Notes: generated by a model not told the origin, from the sequence alone. 64,000 bases of DNA from Actinoplanes utahensis (GCF_016862455.1 NZ_BOMZ01000079.1:1-64000); one strand, 5' to 3'. Counted from the stretch's first letter, positions 48,514-58,335 are shown. Program-made: numbers and translations.

Positions 48514-49197
48514 TCAAGCCAGCGTGAGCCACCGCATGCCGAGCCGTTCCACCCGCGCGGCATCTGCCGACTCCAGCCGCTGCCGTCCGGTTGCCTTACG
48601 CAGGAATGTCAGTCGATCCCAACCCAGCTCGCGCATCGCGCTCCTCCAATCCGGGCCGAGCTGCAACTCCATCACGACGTCTCCGGCCTGCCGAGTCAGC
48701 CAGGGCGGGCGCCCCAGCGCATCGGCGATGTCGAGACCGTGGACGGCGATCTCGACCACCCGAGTGAGCAGGAACTGCGACAACAACATCGCGTCCCCAT
48801 GCCGAGTACGCACCACCCGGTCCTCCCGCTCAGCACGGCACTGCCGATCCACCAGCTGCCATGTCGCGGTGAAATCCTCCACAAGCGCGGCACCGCTGCC
48901 CAACCCGGCCGCGTAGTCCTGCGCCACACCGATCCGGGCCGTATTGGTCGGCACGTCGAAACGGTCGTCGGGCCGGTAGTAGTCGACCGCGGAGACCTCC
49001 GCCTTCGCCGGCTCAGCAGCGGTCAGCATGCCCGGCAGCCAGGCGATCACCACCCGGACATGCCCCAACAGCTCTCGAACCGTCCACGGCTCACATCTCG
49101 TCGGGAGGCGCCATTCCTCCTCGGACAAGCCTGCCGCCGCCCGAGAAAGGCACTCGGCCTCAAGACGAAACGCGTCCAGCGCACCACTCAACGTCAT
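48514..49197 (-). CDS. Maleylpyruvate isomerase family (DinB-like) protein
   Basis: A 227-residue protein of the mycothiol-dependent maleylpyruvate isomerase/TIGR03083-type group. It has LSEEEWRLPTRCEPWTVREL followed by LGHVRVVIAWL near the start and FLLTRVVEIAVHGLDIADAL with GRPPW in the second half; the His residues of these segments are the usual metal ligands. ATG 49197 (MTLSGALDAFRLEAECL) fits homologues; the frame stays open to 49344 but that extension has no family character. The role may be thiol-dependent detoxification. Confidence 0.82.
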   Translation of the reverse strand: MTLSGALDAFRLEAECLSRAAAGLSEEEWRLPTRCEPWTVRELLGHVRVVIAWLPGMLTAAEPAKAEVSAVDYYRPDDRFDVPTNTARIGVAQDYAAGLGSGAALVEDFTATWQLVDRQCRAEREDRVVRTRHGDAMLLSQFLLTRVVEIAVHGLDIADALGRPPWLTRQAGDVVMELQLGPDWRSAMRELGWDRLTFLRKATGRQRLESADAARVERLGMRWLTLA

Positions 49198-49390
49198 GCC
49201 GATCAATTTATCAATCGATTTCGAGAAGGAGGGAATCGCGACACAGTGGCCAATGTTCATCGCGAACCCGGAGGTTCCGGCGAGCGTCTGACGCGTCTCC
49301 GTATCGACTTCTCGGCTGCGGTGCGCTGTTCTCACCCCGACCATGGGAAAATATCGATGCTCGTCAGCAGGCGGCCGCTACAGTGCCGCC

Positions 49391-49680
49391 ATGTTGGATA
49401 CGCACGGGCGATTTGTTGCTTTGGACCGTTACGGATCTGGACCGAGCGAGTCGGGGATCCGGAGCTTCCCGCTGTCCTGATGGTCATGGGGTCGGCTGCT
49501 CAGGGTGTCAGTAGCCCGAGGCGCTGGTCGGCCGGTTGGTCGAGCGCGGGGTCCAGGTGATCCGGTTCGATCATCGGGACACCGGCCGGTCCAGCGTCGT
49601 GGACTTCGACGCGCACCCGTACACGATCGTCGACCTGGGCCGCGACTGCCTGGCCGTGCTGGCCGGCTATGGCCTACAAC
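49391..49680 (+). pseudogene. Frameshifted, truncated alpha/beta hydrolase
   Basis: Two consecutive frames match the start of one hydrolase. The first, from ATG 49391, reads LPAVLMVMGSAAQGVSSP; around 49511 the match shifts frame and continues LVERGVQVIRFDHRDTGRSS with VVDFDAHPYTIVDLGRDCLA and VLAGYG. No nucleophile elbow or C-terminal part follows; after about 49680 the similarity ends. The layout resembles the intact hydrolase at 11.7 kb. The following 300 bases (49681-49987) hold nothing I can identify. Confidence 0.78.
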
Positions 49681-49987
49681 CCATCTCCCTCCCAACGCCA
49701 TCGGCCCTCGACACGACGGAGCGGAAACAGGCCGTATGCAGGTCCCGCGGCCCACGGCCGACGTGCAGGAGAAGGTCAGGTACTCGCCGGGTAGCTCGAT
49801 GCCCAGCTGTAACTCCAACTCGGCCGGCGTCTGCTCGGAGCATCCCTGCGCCACGGCCGAGCTCCTCCATGGGCGCGGGGTCGGTAACCCGTACGTCGAG
49901 CAGCGATCGCCCGCCGCCTCGCAGGGCCGGTCCCCTCACGTTGTGAGCCCTCCGGGCACGGGGGATGTCACCGGTATCGTGCCGAGC

Positions 49988-50518
49988 ATGCCGGCGGCGG
50001 GCGAAGAGGATTGGTGGTCGGTACTGCGCGCTTTGGACGAGCCCGGCAGATTGGGCTCGGCCGTCGGCCTGGAATTCCCGAGCAACTTCGATCGTGCGGC
50101 GACGCAGAATCGATTCGATCAGCTGGTCAAGGGTTTGAGCGAGGTCTTCGGCTGTCCGCTGGCCGGAGGGCACGGTCCGCAGGAGGACGCCGCTCGCTTC
50201 GGCGTCATCCAGATTCCAGCCGAGGTCACCCACACTCGCGACCAACGGAGCGGGGCCGGCCTCCCGCTCGCCGTCATGCTGAGCAATTTCGGTGCGCTGA
50301 CCACTTGCCTGCCGTACCGGATTCGGCCCGCACCTGACGACAGCCAGACACCACCGGTACATCAAGAGGATTACCGTCGTATCGAGCTGGTGTCAGCCGA
50401 TCTGCAACTCCGCCTCGTTCCCGAGTGCATCCTCGATGCGCCATATGAAGGTCCGAATCAATGGGTATTCGGGCCTAACCGGGCGACTTGGTTCCGGCGG
50501 TTCTTCGACTACCTATGA
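49988..50518 (+). CDS. Hypothetical protein
   Basis: A 176-residue soluble protein that I do not recognise. It opens MPAAGEEDWWSVLRALDEPG and contains LEFPSNFDRAATQNRFDQLV, ARFGVIQIPAEVTH, LAVMLSNFGALTTCLPY and the end PNQWVFGPNRATWFRRFFDY. The mix of acidic and aromatic residues and the compact length recall immunity-type proteins from toxin loci, which is only an impression. GTG 49979 is an alternative start. Local base composition is less GC-biased than the rest of the window, suggesting later acquisition. Confidence 0.6.
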   Translation: MPAAGEEDWWSVLRALDEPGRLGSAVGLEFPSNFDRAATQNRFDQLVKGLSEVFGCPLAGGHGPQEDAARFGVIQIPAEVTHTRDQRSGAGLPLAVMLSNFGALTTCLPYRIRPAPDDSQTPPVHQEDYRRIELVSADLQLRLVPECILDAPYEGPNQWVFGPNRATWFRRFFDYL

Positions 50519-50651
50519 AGCACCTTGTCATCGTCCAGAACGCACGACTGCTCCCAAGCAGCCGCGACTCGCGCGTGCCACGAGCGCAATGTGGTCGGCG
50601 GCGGGTCTGCAGGAGTCGCCATCGCATACTCGTCAGCACGGCACCTTCGCG

Positions 50652-50891
50652 TCACCGGATCCGGCAGGTGAGGATCCGGCCGTCGCTGGTTCCGACCAGC
50701 AGCCGATCGCCTCCGACCGCTGTGAGCGCCGTCGGAAAGACTCCTTGACGGCGCTGTCGCCAGCGTACGGAGCCGTCCTGCAGATCGAGCGCCAGGATGT
50801 CGCCGTCTTGGTAGGCGACGTAGGCGGTTGCGGTGTCTGTATCCAGGTCGGTGACGGGACAAGCAGCGCGAAAGACCCAGTGCCTTGTCAT
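50652..50891 (-). pseudogene. Beta-propeller (PQQ-like repeat) fragment
   Basis: About 79 codons read AYVAYQDGDILALDLQDGSV followed by RWRQR and LTAVGGDRLLVGTSDGRI, two blades of a PQQ-like beta-propeller ending in a natural stop. Full proteins have six to eight blades, so only the C-terminal end remains, or the rest has diverged or been deleted. The preceding minus-strand sequence holds another unrelated gene at 50947. Confidence 0.6.
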
Positions 50892-50946
50892 CTTCCAGCC
50901 CGATCGCTGTTCACACAGGGTCCGCCAGTCAGTCCGTGGCGAGGTG

Positions 50947-51507
50947 TCACCAGAAGAAGATCAAGCCGTCGTCCGCAGCGATTACAAATGCCCGAGCGAA
51001 GGCGTCGAAGGCTTCTCCGCACCACTCGTGCGGCGGCCGGTATGCCGGCGAGTGTCTCCGGAAGTCGGCCAGTAGATCCGCCGCGGCTTCGGAGCCGATG
51101 GTGCCCTCGCAGTCGGAGAACCAGATCAGCTCATAGAACGGGCCGTCTGGGTCCAGCGTCGGATTGAATTGTTCCTGCAGGGTCGACCGCCAGTACCCAT
51201 AGCTGCGGCACGAACCAGACCAGGCTTCGTACTCTTCGGTTTGAGCCGTAGTGGCGTAACACCCGCCGGTGAGGTATTCCCCCTGGCCAACGACAGGGAT
51301 TCCCCGGAACGAGGCAGGGAAAGCGCTGTCGGTTAAGGTCGTCAGGTGCTCCTTCTCCTGGCAGCATAGGATGTGTTCCGGGGTCACCCGACCGGCATAA
51401 CCCGGATTGTGGCTTTCCGGGGAGCAGAGCAAAACGTGTTCGCCCACGTATGCCAGCCTGCTGTAGGCATCAACGACTACGCCCAAGATTTCCGCCTCTC
51501 GAAACAA
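50947..51507 (-). CDS. Hypothetical protein with TTA codon
   Basis: A 186-residue protein without recognised domain. It is rich in Cys and aromatic residues (HVLLCSPESHN, HILCCQEKEHLTTL, GSCRSYGYWRSTLQEQFNPT, FYELIWFSDCEGTIGSEAAA, RPPHEWCGEAFDAF) and ends LIFFW. One Leu in HLTTLTD is encoded by TTA, and GC bias is weaker than in neighbours; both suggest recent transfer. No signal peptide. Located in a small block of unfamiliar and broken genes. Confidence 0.6.
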   Translation of the reverse strand: MFREAEILGVVVDAYSRLAYVGEHVLLCSPESHNPGYAGRVTPEHILCCQEKEHLTTLTDSAFPASFRGIPVVGQGEYLTGGCYATTAQTEEYEAWSGSCRSYGYWRSTLQEQFNPTLDPDGPFYELIWFSDCEGTIGSEAAADLLADFRRHSPAYRPPHEWCGEAFDAFARAFVIAADDGLIFFW

Positions 51508-51675
51508 AGTTCGTGAATATTAGCGTCGGCAGGCGCAGCCTGATGGAGCACCATGGCGGATCAGTGTCCGTTCTGGCACCGCCGAGCGGGCGTTGTCGGC
51601 ACTGGCTTTCGCCGGGACGCCGGGTAGCCCCTCGATCGACGAAGGCCTGACTCTGTATCGGCTTCGGACCGGGTG

Positions 51676-53058
51676 TCAAAGGCGCCAGGCGGCTGGGGAG
51701 GCCAGGTAGCGCGGCGGTAGGTGCGGCCAGGACAGCGCGCGGCCGTCGAGCGAGCCGGGTGGTGTGATGCCGCTCCACCCGTCGCCCAGGTCGGTTCGGT
51801 ATAGCTGCGCTCGGTCGGCCGCGTCGTTACCTCCCGGGGCCGGGCTGGCCTCGCGGCTGCCCTGGTCGAGCAGCCAGCGGGCCGTGCGGGCCAGTGACAG
51901 CGACGCGTGCAGCGTCTTGCCGGTGCGTTCACGGTGGGTCAGGGCGGCGAGGACGCCGGCGGCGAGGAGGTAGCCGGTGGCGTGGTCGAGTAGCTGGCAG
52001 GGCAGCGTGCCGGGCCGTGTCCCGTCGGTGCTGGTGGCCCAGCCGATACCGGTGGCGACCTGCACCAGGCTGTCGAAGCCGCGGCGGGAGCCCCAGGTTC
52101 CGGTGGTCCCCCAGGCCGACAGTGTCGCCACCACCGTGCCGGGGTGTCGGTCGGCGATCTGGTCGGGGTCGAGCCCGAGCCGGCGCATCGCACCGGGGCG
52201 GTATCCGGTCACCACTACGTCGGCGTCGGCGATGAGCCGGTGCAGCGTCCGGCGGCCGTCCTCGGTATCGGCGTCCAGCGCTGCACTGGCCTTGCCCACC
52301 ACGCCGTCCACGGCGTGCAGCCGCGGCTCCGGCCGGTGCGGATCATCGATGCGCAGTACCTCGGCACCGACTGCTGCCAGCATTCGGGTGCCCACCGGAC
52401 CGGCTATGACCCGAGTCAGATCGAGCACTCGCACTCCGGCGGCCGGTAACGAGCCGCCGGCCCCCAGCGACGGGGCGCCGAGCGGCGGTGCGGTGCCGAG
52501 CGGCGTCAAGCCGACCAACGGCGTGGCATCGACCGGCTGCTCGGCGAGCCATTCGGCTTCGGTCCGGGCGGCTACCGCCAGGCCACCCGCCTGATATACC
52601 GCCCGCTCCACTTCTTGGGCCGGGCGTGCGGCCACTGCCGCGGCCACCGCCGCCTCGGTCTCCGTGTCCGGGCCGTCGGCTACGCCGAGGGCGGTCAGCA
52701 GCGCCGCCCGGTGCCACGGGTAGTTGCCATGGGTACGCACCCAGCTGTCCCCGGCCCGCCAGAGCCGCGAAAGCGGGGCCCAGCCGTTGACCGGCCGGCC
52801 GGCCGGGTCGTGCAGCCAGACCTCGCCGCGTACGGCGGCGGCCACGTGTCCGGTGTCCAGCGTGACGTCGGGCCGACGGCCGGTACGGGCGTACCCCAAT
52901 TCCGCGGCAGCGGCAAGACAGGTGGCCACGGAGGCGATCGCACACTCGGCGACCGCCAGCGGCGATGCCAACACCACCGGCCGGGACTCCCCGGTCAGCC
53001 GAATCTCCCCGGTCTCCGAGCATCCGAGGTCGGCCAGCACAGGCCTCCACAGCGTCAT
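51676..53058 (-). CDS. CaiB/BaiF family CoA-transferase
   Basis: A 460-residue family III CoA-transferase-like protein. The C-terminal half has the characteristic VRVLDLTRVIAGPVGTRMLA, GAEVLRIDDP, RLIADADVVVTGYRPGAMRR and LGLDPDQIADRHPGTVVATL segments; the Asp used as catalytic residue in the family is not obvious by eye. The N-terminal half is a second, weaker copy of the same fold, as in the fused proteins of this family. ATG 53058 (MTLWRPVLADLG) was chosen; the frame is open further upstream without family support. The CoA substrate is unknown. No operon partner is adjacent. Confidence 0.85.
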   Translation of the reverse strand: MTLWRPVLADLGCSETGEIRLTGESRPVVLASPLAVAECAIASVATCLAAAAELGYARTGRRPDVTLDTGHVAAAVRGEVWLHDPAGRPVNGWAPLSRLWRAGDSWVRTHGNYPWHRAALLTALGVADGPDTETEAAVAAAVAARPAQEVERAVYQAGGLAVAARTEAEWLAEQPVDATPLVGLTPLGTAPPLGAPSLGAGGSLPAAGVRVLDLTRVIAGPVGTRMLAAVGAEVLRIDDPHRPEPRLHAVDGVVGKASAALDADTEDGRRTLHRLIADADVVVTGYRPGAMRRLGLDPDQIADRHPGTVVATLSAWGTTGTWGSRRGFDSLVQVATGIGWATSTDGTRPGTLPCQLLDHATGYLLAAGVLAALTHRERTGKTLHASLSLARTARWLLDQGSREASPAPGGNDAADRAQLYRTDLGDGWSGITPPGSLDGRALSWPHLPPRYLASPAAWRL

Positions 53059-53283
53059 GGCCCCATCCTGGCGTAGCCCGGTGCACCAGAAGCACCGGCC
53101 GCCGGAGGCTTTGATCACCACCAGGGCAACTGTGAGGCCGTGAGGCGGCCCGCCGTCTGTTGGCCGCAGGAGCGCTGGTTGGCGCCCGCGATTCGTACGG
53201 CAACTCCCATTGTCGAAACACCGACACGGACTTCCCTGGCCTGACAGCAACCCGATGCTCGTCCGTCGTCGGTCCCCGGAACC

Positions 53284-56088
53284 TCATGGCGGGCCGGTGT
53301 CACCGAGGGCCGCCCGGGCCCGTGCGGCCCAGTGCTCCGCCCCGATGCGCTGGGCGATGCCGGCGGCGTCCGCGTAGTGGCCGGCGGCGTCGCCGGGCCG
53401 GCCGAGCGCCCGCGCCAGGTCGCCCAGGGTGTGATCGACGGGGCCGAGGGTGATGTGCGCGTGCAGCAGCCCGGGAAGGTGGCCGCTCCACGGCAGCAAC
53501 GCCCGATAGCAGGCCGCCGCCGTCTCGCGGTCACCGAGCGCGACCGCGTTCTCGGCCCGCAGCGCCATCCACCGGAACCAGTAGTGGTCGCGGGCCAGCG
53601 GCACTTGCGGACGCCACGCGGCACGCGCCTGCGCCCGCCGGCCGGCGGCGATCAGCAACCGGACGTACGGCTCGGCGACCGCGTCGCCGTACCGCTGGTG
53701 GATCGGGCCGGCCAGGTCGGCGAGCACCGTCATCCGCTTACGGCTGCCGGGGCCGCCCCGGGCATGTTCGATGCAGAAGCGGATGAGCAGGTCCACCTCG
53801 TCGATGTTGGGGCTGCCGACATGCTTGAGCTGGGCGATGACCGGGGCGTACGCCTGTTCTGCCGCTCCGAAACGGCCCGCGATCAGCTCCCGCAGCCCTC
53901 GGAACATCGCGATGATGCCGAGCGCCAGCGGAAGCTGCCCGATGGTCGCGTGCCCGGCGGCCCGGTCCAGGTGCCGGCGCGCCTCGTCCAGGTTGTTGCG
54001 GGCGAGCTGCGCCATGCAGAGGATGTGGTGGGCCTGGGCACGGTACGCCGTCAGCTCGTTGGCGGTGGCCACGTCCAGTTGCCGCTTGCCGATGTCGTCG
54101 AGCTCACCCCACCGGTCCGGCCCCAGCGTCGCGACGTACCGGTACCGCGCGTTGAGCGCCCGGCAGAGCAGTTCCGGGTCGTCGAGGACGGCGGCGATCT
54201 CGACCGCCTCGCCGCTGGCCCGGTCCGTCCGCGGCGCGTCGGTGGCCTCGGTCTCCAGCGCGAGGGTGGCGAGCAGCCGGCACCGGCGGGCCGCTTCCCC
54301 CGCCGGCGTCCGGGACAGGGTGGCCTCCAGACCGGCGATGAGCTGATGATCGGGCTCCTGGTACAGCCGGTTGGTCCACAGGGTGGGAGCGTCGTAGGCG
54401 CAGTACGCGCGGGCCAGATCCGGCAGGCCGCCGAGCCGCCGGGCGGTCCGGACCGCCCGTTCGCGGGACTGCCGGGCCCCGCGTACGTCACCCGCGTGGC
54501 CCTGCGCGGACACCAGCATGCAGAGCAGATCCAGGTACAACGCGTCGTCGCCTGCCCGGCGCGGGACGGACCCGGCGGTGCGGGGGAGACCCGGTGGCGC
54601 GTCGAGCACCGCGACCGATGTGGACAGCAACGTGATCGCCTCGGTGTAGGAGCAGGACGCGAGGGCGGCCCGGCCCGCCTCGGCGCCCCGGACGGCTGCG
54701 GACCGCGCGGTGTCCGGACCGGCGGAGGCGAGCGCGTGATGGGCCAGCGCCACGGTCTCGCCGGGCCGGGCCCGCGACAGCAGCCGCAGCGCCTCGGCGT
54801 GCAGGGCGGCCCGGCGCGGCCAGGTCAGGTCCCGGTAGACGATGTCGCGGATCAGCACGTGCGGGAAGCGGACCATCCCCGGTGACGGTTCGGTGAGCAG
54901 GCCCGCGCCCACGGCAGCCTCCAGCCCGTCGAGGGTCGCCGCCGCTCCGGCGCCGCCGGCCGCGAGCACCATCCCGGCCTCGGCCTCGATGCCGAAGACG
55001 GCAGCCGTCCGCAAGGTGGCCAGCGCGGACGGCGGCAGCCGCTCCAGCCGGCGTCGCAACACGTCGTCGACCCCGGCGGGCACCAGGTCCGCCGCCGCGC
55101 CGGCGCCCTGGTCGGCGATGAGCCGGGCGGTCTCGCCGACGAACAGCGGGTTGCCGCCGGTACGGCCGGTGATCAGGCGTACCAGGTCGGGTGCCACGAC
55201 GGCGCCCAGATGCGCGTGCAGCAGACCGGCGACGCCGGTTTCGCCGAGCCCGGCGAGGCTGAGCCGGGACGAGCGGGGGCCGGTCAGCGCGGCCCGGGTC
55301 GCGCTCAGGGCCGGGCCCACCTCGGTCGGCCGGAACGTGGCCACCACCAGGACCGGCCGGTCGGCGAGCTCGGTGGCGGCGTACCGAAGAATCTGCAGGG
55401 TCTCCTCGCCCGCCCGGTGCACGTCGTCCAGGACTACCAGCAGCGGCCCCGCGTGCTCACGCAAGCACGCGACCACGGCCTGGGCGGTCCGGAACGGCGC
55501 CGGGGCGGCGCCGTCGACCGGCGGCGCACCGGCCGGCCCGCCGGCGGCCAGCGCCCGCACCACGTCCGTCCAGGCCCACGCGGACGGCACCCCGGTCACC
55601 TCGGGGCTGTGACCGGTGGCGGCACGCCACCCCCGTTCGCGCAGCCGGCCGGCGAGCGCCCGGGCCAGCGCCGATTTGCCGGCGCCCGCCTCGCCGTCCA
55701 CCCAGACCAGGTGGAACCCGCCGTCCCGGGCCGCGTCCGCCCGGTCGAGCAGCGCCGACATCTCGGTGTCCCGGCCGAGCAGCTCCCGGACATCGGGCGC
55801 ACCGGCCGGCGCCGCCCGGGCGCCGGACAGCTCCCGGCCGGCGGGCGTGCCGGCCCGCGCCGCCCGGTCCGGCCGGGCGACGAGCGCGAGCTGACAGAAC
55901 TCGTCGCGGCCGGCGCCGGACATGCCGAACGCGTCGGCCAGCAGCCGTACCGTGACCGGCCGGGGCGCGCCGACCAGCTGGGCCTCGATCTTGCGGATGC
56001 CGCGGACGCTGATGCCGCTGCGGTGCGCAAGATCCTCCTGGGACAGGCCCAGCCGGTGCCGGTGCGCGCGGACCACCTCGCCGAACAT
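53284..56088 (-). CDS. XRE-AAA-TPR transcription regulator
   Basis: A 934-residue regulator. The N-terminal helix-turn-helix is of XRE type: VRAHRHRLGLSQEDLAHRSG followed by ISVRGIRKIE. An AAA/STAND ATPase follows with P-loop VDGEAGAGKSALARALAG and Walker B LLVVLDDVHRAGEE; the last 500 residues are helical repeats. It has the body of a LAL regulator but no C-terminal LuxR domain (it ends AARARAALGDTGPP), so the DNA-binding head is at the other end. ATG 56088 gives MFGEVVRAHRHRLGLSQ. It is divergent from the small secreted protein gene at 56335. Confidence 0.9.
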   Translation of the reverse strand: MFGEVVRAHRHRLGLSQEDLAHRSGISVRGIRKIEAQLVGAPRPVTVRLLADAFGMSGAGRDEFCQLALVARPDRAARAGTPAGRELSGARAAPAGAPDVRELLGRDTEMSALLDRADAARDGGFHLVWVDGEAGAGKSALARALAGRLRERGWRAATGHSPEVTGVPSAWAWTDVVRALAAGGPAGAPPVDGAAPAPFRTAQAVVACLREHAGPLLVVLDDVHRAGEETLQILRYAATELADRPVLVVATFRPTEVGPALSATRAALTGPRSSRLSLAGLGETGVAGLLHAHLGAVVAPDLVRLITGRTGGNPLFVGETARLIADQGAGAAADLVPAGVDDVLRRRLERLPPSALATLRTAAVFGIEAEAGMVLAAGGAGAAATLDGLEAAVGAGLLTEPSPGMVRFPHVLIRDIVYRDLTWPRRAALHAEALRLLSRARPGETVALAHHALASAGPDTARSAAVRGAEAGRAALASCSYTEAITLLSTSVAVLDAPPGLPRTAGSVPRRAGDDALYLDLLCMLVSAQGHAGDVRGARQSRERAVRTARRLGGLPDLARAYCAYDAPTLWTNRLYQEPDHQLIAGLEATLSRTPAGEAARRCRLLATLALETEATDAPRTDRASGEAVEIAAVLDDPELLCRALNARYRYVATLGPDRWGELDDIGKRQLDVATANELTAYRAQAHHILCMAQLARNNLDEARRHLDRAAGHATIGQLPLALGIIAMFRGLRELIAGRFGAAEQAYAPVIAQLKHVGSPNIDEVDLLIRFCIEHARGGPGSRKRMTVLADLAGPIHQRYGDAVAEPYVRLLIAAGRRAQARAAWRPQVPLARDHYWFRWMALRAENAVALGDRETAAACYRALLPWSGHLPGLLHAHITLGPVDHTLGDLARALGRPGDAAGHYADAAGIAQRIGAEHWAARARAALGDTGPP

Positions 56089-56334
56089 CTGAGCGACCCC
56101 CTCGCTGGGTACGTGCCGCCACCGGACAATCTGCCAGCTTCGGGACACGCGGTCGTCACTACCGTCGGATGGCCGTCACCGCGGCGTCTCCCGGTCCGCG
56201 AAGTGCCGGTCGAGTGCCTGCCGCGTACCTCGTGATGGGCCGCGCCGGCCGAGAGAGTGGAAGACGCGGCCGGCGAACAGGTTCGGCGGGCCGCGTACCG
56301 AACATCACCGTTCCGCTCAGGAAAGGGACCACTC

Positions 56335-56799
56335 ATGTCCAAGCTCCGCATGGCCGCCGGTGTCACCACGGTCGCCGGTCTGGCTCTGCTGGCCGGCGCC
56401 ACCCCGGCGTACGCCGAGTCCGTAACGGCCGACTGCAAGGCCCTGCTCGGCCGTTACCACTCCACCGCCGTCGCCGATTACACGACTCAGGGCGCCACGC
56501 AGCACTGGATCAACGCCCAGTACCGGTTCACCAGCGCCTCGCCGTTCCCGGTCGGGAACAAGAGCAACGTGAACTTCCGGCTGCGGCACTCGCCGGACGG
56601 CGTCAGTCACAGCACCAGCCACAAGACCTACTTCGCGTACGACTCCCCGGACGCGCTGAGACCGAACATCGACCATACGACGCCGATCAACAAGGACACG
56701 CCGGTCAGCGAGAACATCTACGTCAAGTTCGACACGATCTTCGACCTGCCCAACGGCATCCCGGACGTCAACTGTGAGGCCTACACCCCGTTCGTGTGA
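56335..56799 (+). CDS. Small secreted protein
   Basis: A 154-residue exported protein with a clear signal peptide (MAAGVTTVAGLALLAGATPA, cleavage after AYA). The mature part (ADCKALLGRYHSTAVADYTT, QYRFTSASPFPVGNKSNVNF, then FDLPNGIPDVNCEAYTPFV) has two Cys that may pair and a beta-rich look. No family recognised. GAAAGGGA precedes the ATG. A lipoprotein gene follows 54 bases later and may be cotranscribed. Confidence 0.78.
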   Translation: MSKLRMAAGVTTVAGLALLAGATPAYAESVTADCKALLGRYHSTAVADYTTQGATQHWINAQYRFTSASPFPVGNKSNVNFRLRHSPDGVSHSTSHKTYFAYDSPDALRPNIDHTTPINKDTPVSENIYVKFDTIFDLPNGIPDVNCEAYTPFV

Positions 56800-56853
56800 T
56801 CACCGGGCGCCGGCCGGGCCGTCCGGCCGGCGCCACCGTCGAGGGAGGCCACC

Positions 56854-57933
56854 ATGAAGCATCGGCGGCTCGCCGTCGTACCCGCGCTGCTGCTGTTGAC
56901 CGCCGCGGGCTGCGCGCCCACCGCAACCACCACCGGGCAGCCCAGGCCCCGGCCGGCCGAGTTCATCGTCATCGACGCCGACGCGCACGGCGCCGTCATC
57001 GCCGACGTGCGCCGAGCCGCGTTCCTCGGCGCCGACCGGAACGGCGCCGTCGTCTGGCGGGCGCCGCAGGACACCACCGCCCCGGACGTCACCGGCTGCG
57101 CCCGCCGATGCCCCGACGCGCTGCTCTCCGGGAACTCCGGCGCACGCAACGACGACGCCGCCGCGGGCCCCGCCCCGGCCCTGATCCGCGGCGGGCACCG
57201 CGAACCGGTCCGCGGCGCCGCACTGGCCGGGCGCACCGTGCTCACCGCCGACGGCGCCGACGACTACATCGTCACCGGCGGAACACCCGGCCGGTGGAGC
57301 CTCGACACCGTCCGGCCCGGCGCCCCGCCCACGCACGTCCCGGTCCCCGGCCCGCACGCGTCCTGGACCGCCACCGCCGACCGGCGTCACGGCCTCGCCG
57401 TCGCCTACGGCACGGACCCGTCCGCCGCGGTGGCCGTGTGGTTCACCCGGACCCGCGACGGCTGGCGCCCGGACCCCGCGACCACACCCGTCACCGGCAC
57501 CGCCGCCTGCCTCGCCCCCGGCGGCGACCGGGCCATCGTGCTCGGTGACCGGCCGGCGGTACGAGCCCCCGGCGGACCGGCCCGCCCGGTGACCGGACTC
57601 GACCTCGCCAGCGACTGCGCCTTCGCCGCCTCCGGTGGCATCGTCGGCGCCTACGGACAGGACGCCGGCGGCGAGACCGTTCGCGTCGAGGTGTTCGGCC
57701 CCACCGGCGCGGTGGTCCGGCACATCGAGTCGCGGCACGCCACCCGGGTGACCGGCGACCCGCTCAGCAACCGGGTGGCGTACACGGCCGGCGGCCGGAC
57801 CGTGGAGGTCGACACCGTCACCGGCGACATCGTGCGGACGACGGAAAAGGCTTTCGGCGCCCGGTACGACGGCTCCGGCAACCTCGTCACCGTCGACGCG
57901 AACGGCGTACCCCGCTGGCTGCCGGCGACCTGA
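56854..57933 (+). CDS. Lipoprotein with beta-propeller-like body
   Basis: A 359-residue lipoprotein: the signal peptide ends in the lipobox LLTAAGC (Cys about 20). The remainder is made of repeated short strands ending in AP/DG turns (TVLTADGADDYIVTGGTPGR, GLDLASDCAFAASGGIVGAY, VTGDPLSNRVAYTAGGRTVE), as in WD40/PQQ-like propellers, though no sharp repeat motif is kept. It would be anchored on the outer face of the membrane. Function unknown. Confidence 0.75.
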   Translation: MKHRRLAVVPALLLLTAAGCAPTATTTGQPRPRPAEFIVIDADAHGAVIADVRRAAFLGADRNGAVVWRAPQDTTAPDVTGCARRCPDALLSGNSGARNDDAAAGPAPALIRGGHREPVRGAALAGRTVLTADGADDYIVTGGTPGRWSLDTVRPGAPPTHVPVPGPHASWTATADRRHGLAVAYGTDPSAAVAVWFTRTRDGWRPDPATTPVTGTAACLAPGGDRAIVLGDRPAVRAPGGPARPVTGLDLASDCAFAASGGIVGAYGQDAGGETVRVEVFGPTGAVVRHIESRHATRVTGDPLSNRVAYTAGGRTVEVDTVTGDIVRTTEKAFGARYDGSGNLVTVDANGVPRWLPAT

Positions 57934-58019
57934 CCACCCCACAGGCTCAGGGAGGTCCCGGCGCCGTCGCGCTCAGGAGGGCGAAAGCCTCCGCGGAGCG
58001 GGATCGAGGGTCGGCTGGA

Positions 58020-58335
58020 GGACGGCGAACTGCTGGTGGGGCGCGCTACGAACGGCGAACGCGCTGGCGACGGCGCCGCACAGCGGTTTCGCACGGTTCG
58101 ACAACCTGGCCCGGATGGTGTTCGCCGACCCGGCGGGCCGGGACTTCTATCCGGAGTGGGACCGGGCCGCGCACAGTTGTGTCGCCGAGATCCGTGCCGC
58201 GTACGGCGTCGATCCGTCGTCGCGGCGCATCGCGACGGTGGTGGGCGAGCTGAGCCGGGCCAGTGACGAGTTCGCCCGGCTGTGGCGGTTGCACGAGGTC
58301 CGGAGCAAGACCCAGAAAGGCAAACACCTCAGGCA
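58020..58335 (+). pseudogene. Remnant of an XRE/MmyB-like regulator
   Basis: One frame reads ALRTANALATAPHSGFARFD, then NLARMVFADPAGRDFYPEWD and VVGELSRASDEFARLWRLHE, matching the ligand-binding C-terminal domain of MmyB-type regulators. The N-terminal helix-turn-helix is missing and the frame decays after GKHLRHP. A second short tail, AEAFQRLRASIAARGHAESP, lies in another frame at about 58350-58422 and ends in a stop, so debris from more than one gene is mixed. The stretch 57934-58019 and 58423-58565 hold nothing recognisable. Confidence 0.72.

Noticed and set aside
53059-53283. N-terminal extension of the CoA-transferase to 53250
   Set aside because: The extra residues are Cys/Arg-rich without family similarity; ATG 53058 starts the conserved part.
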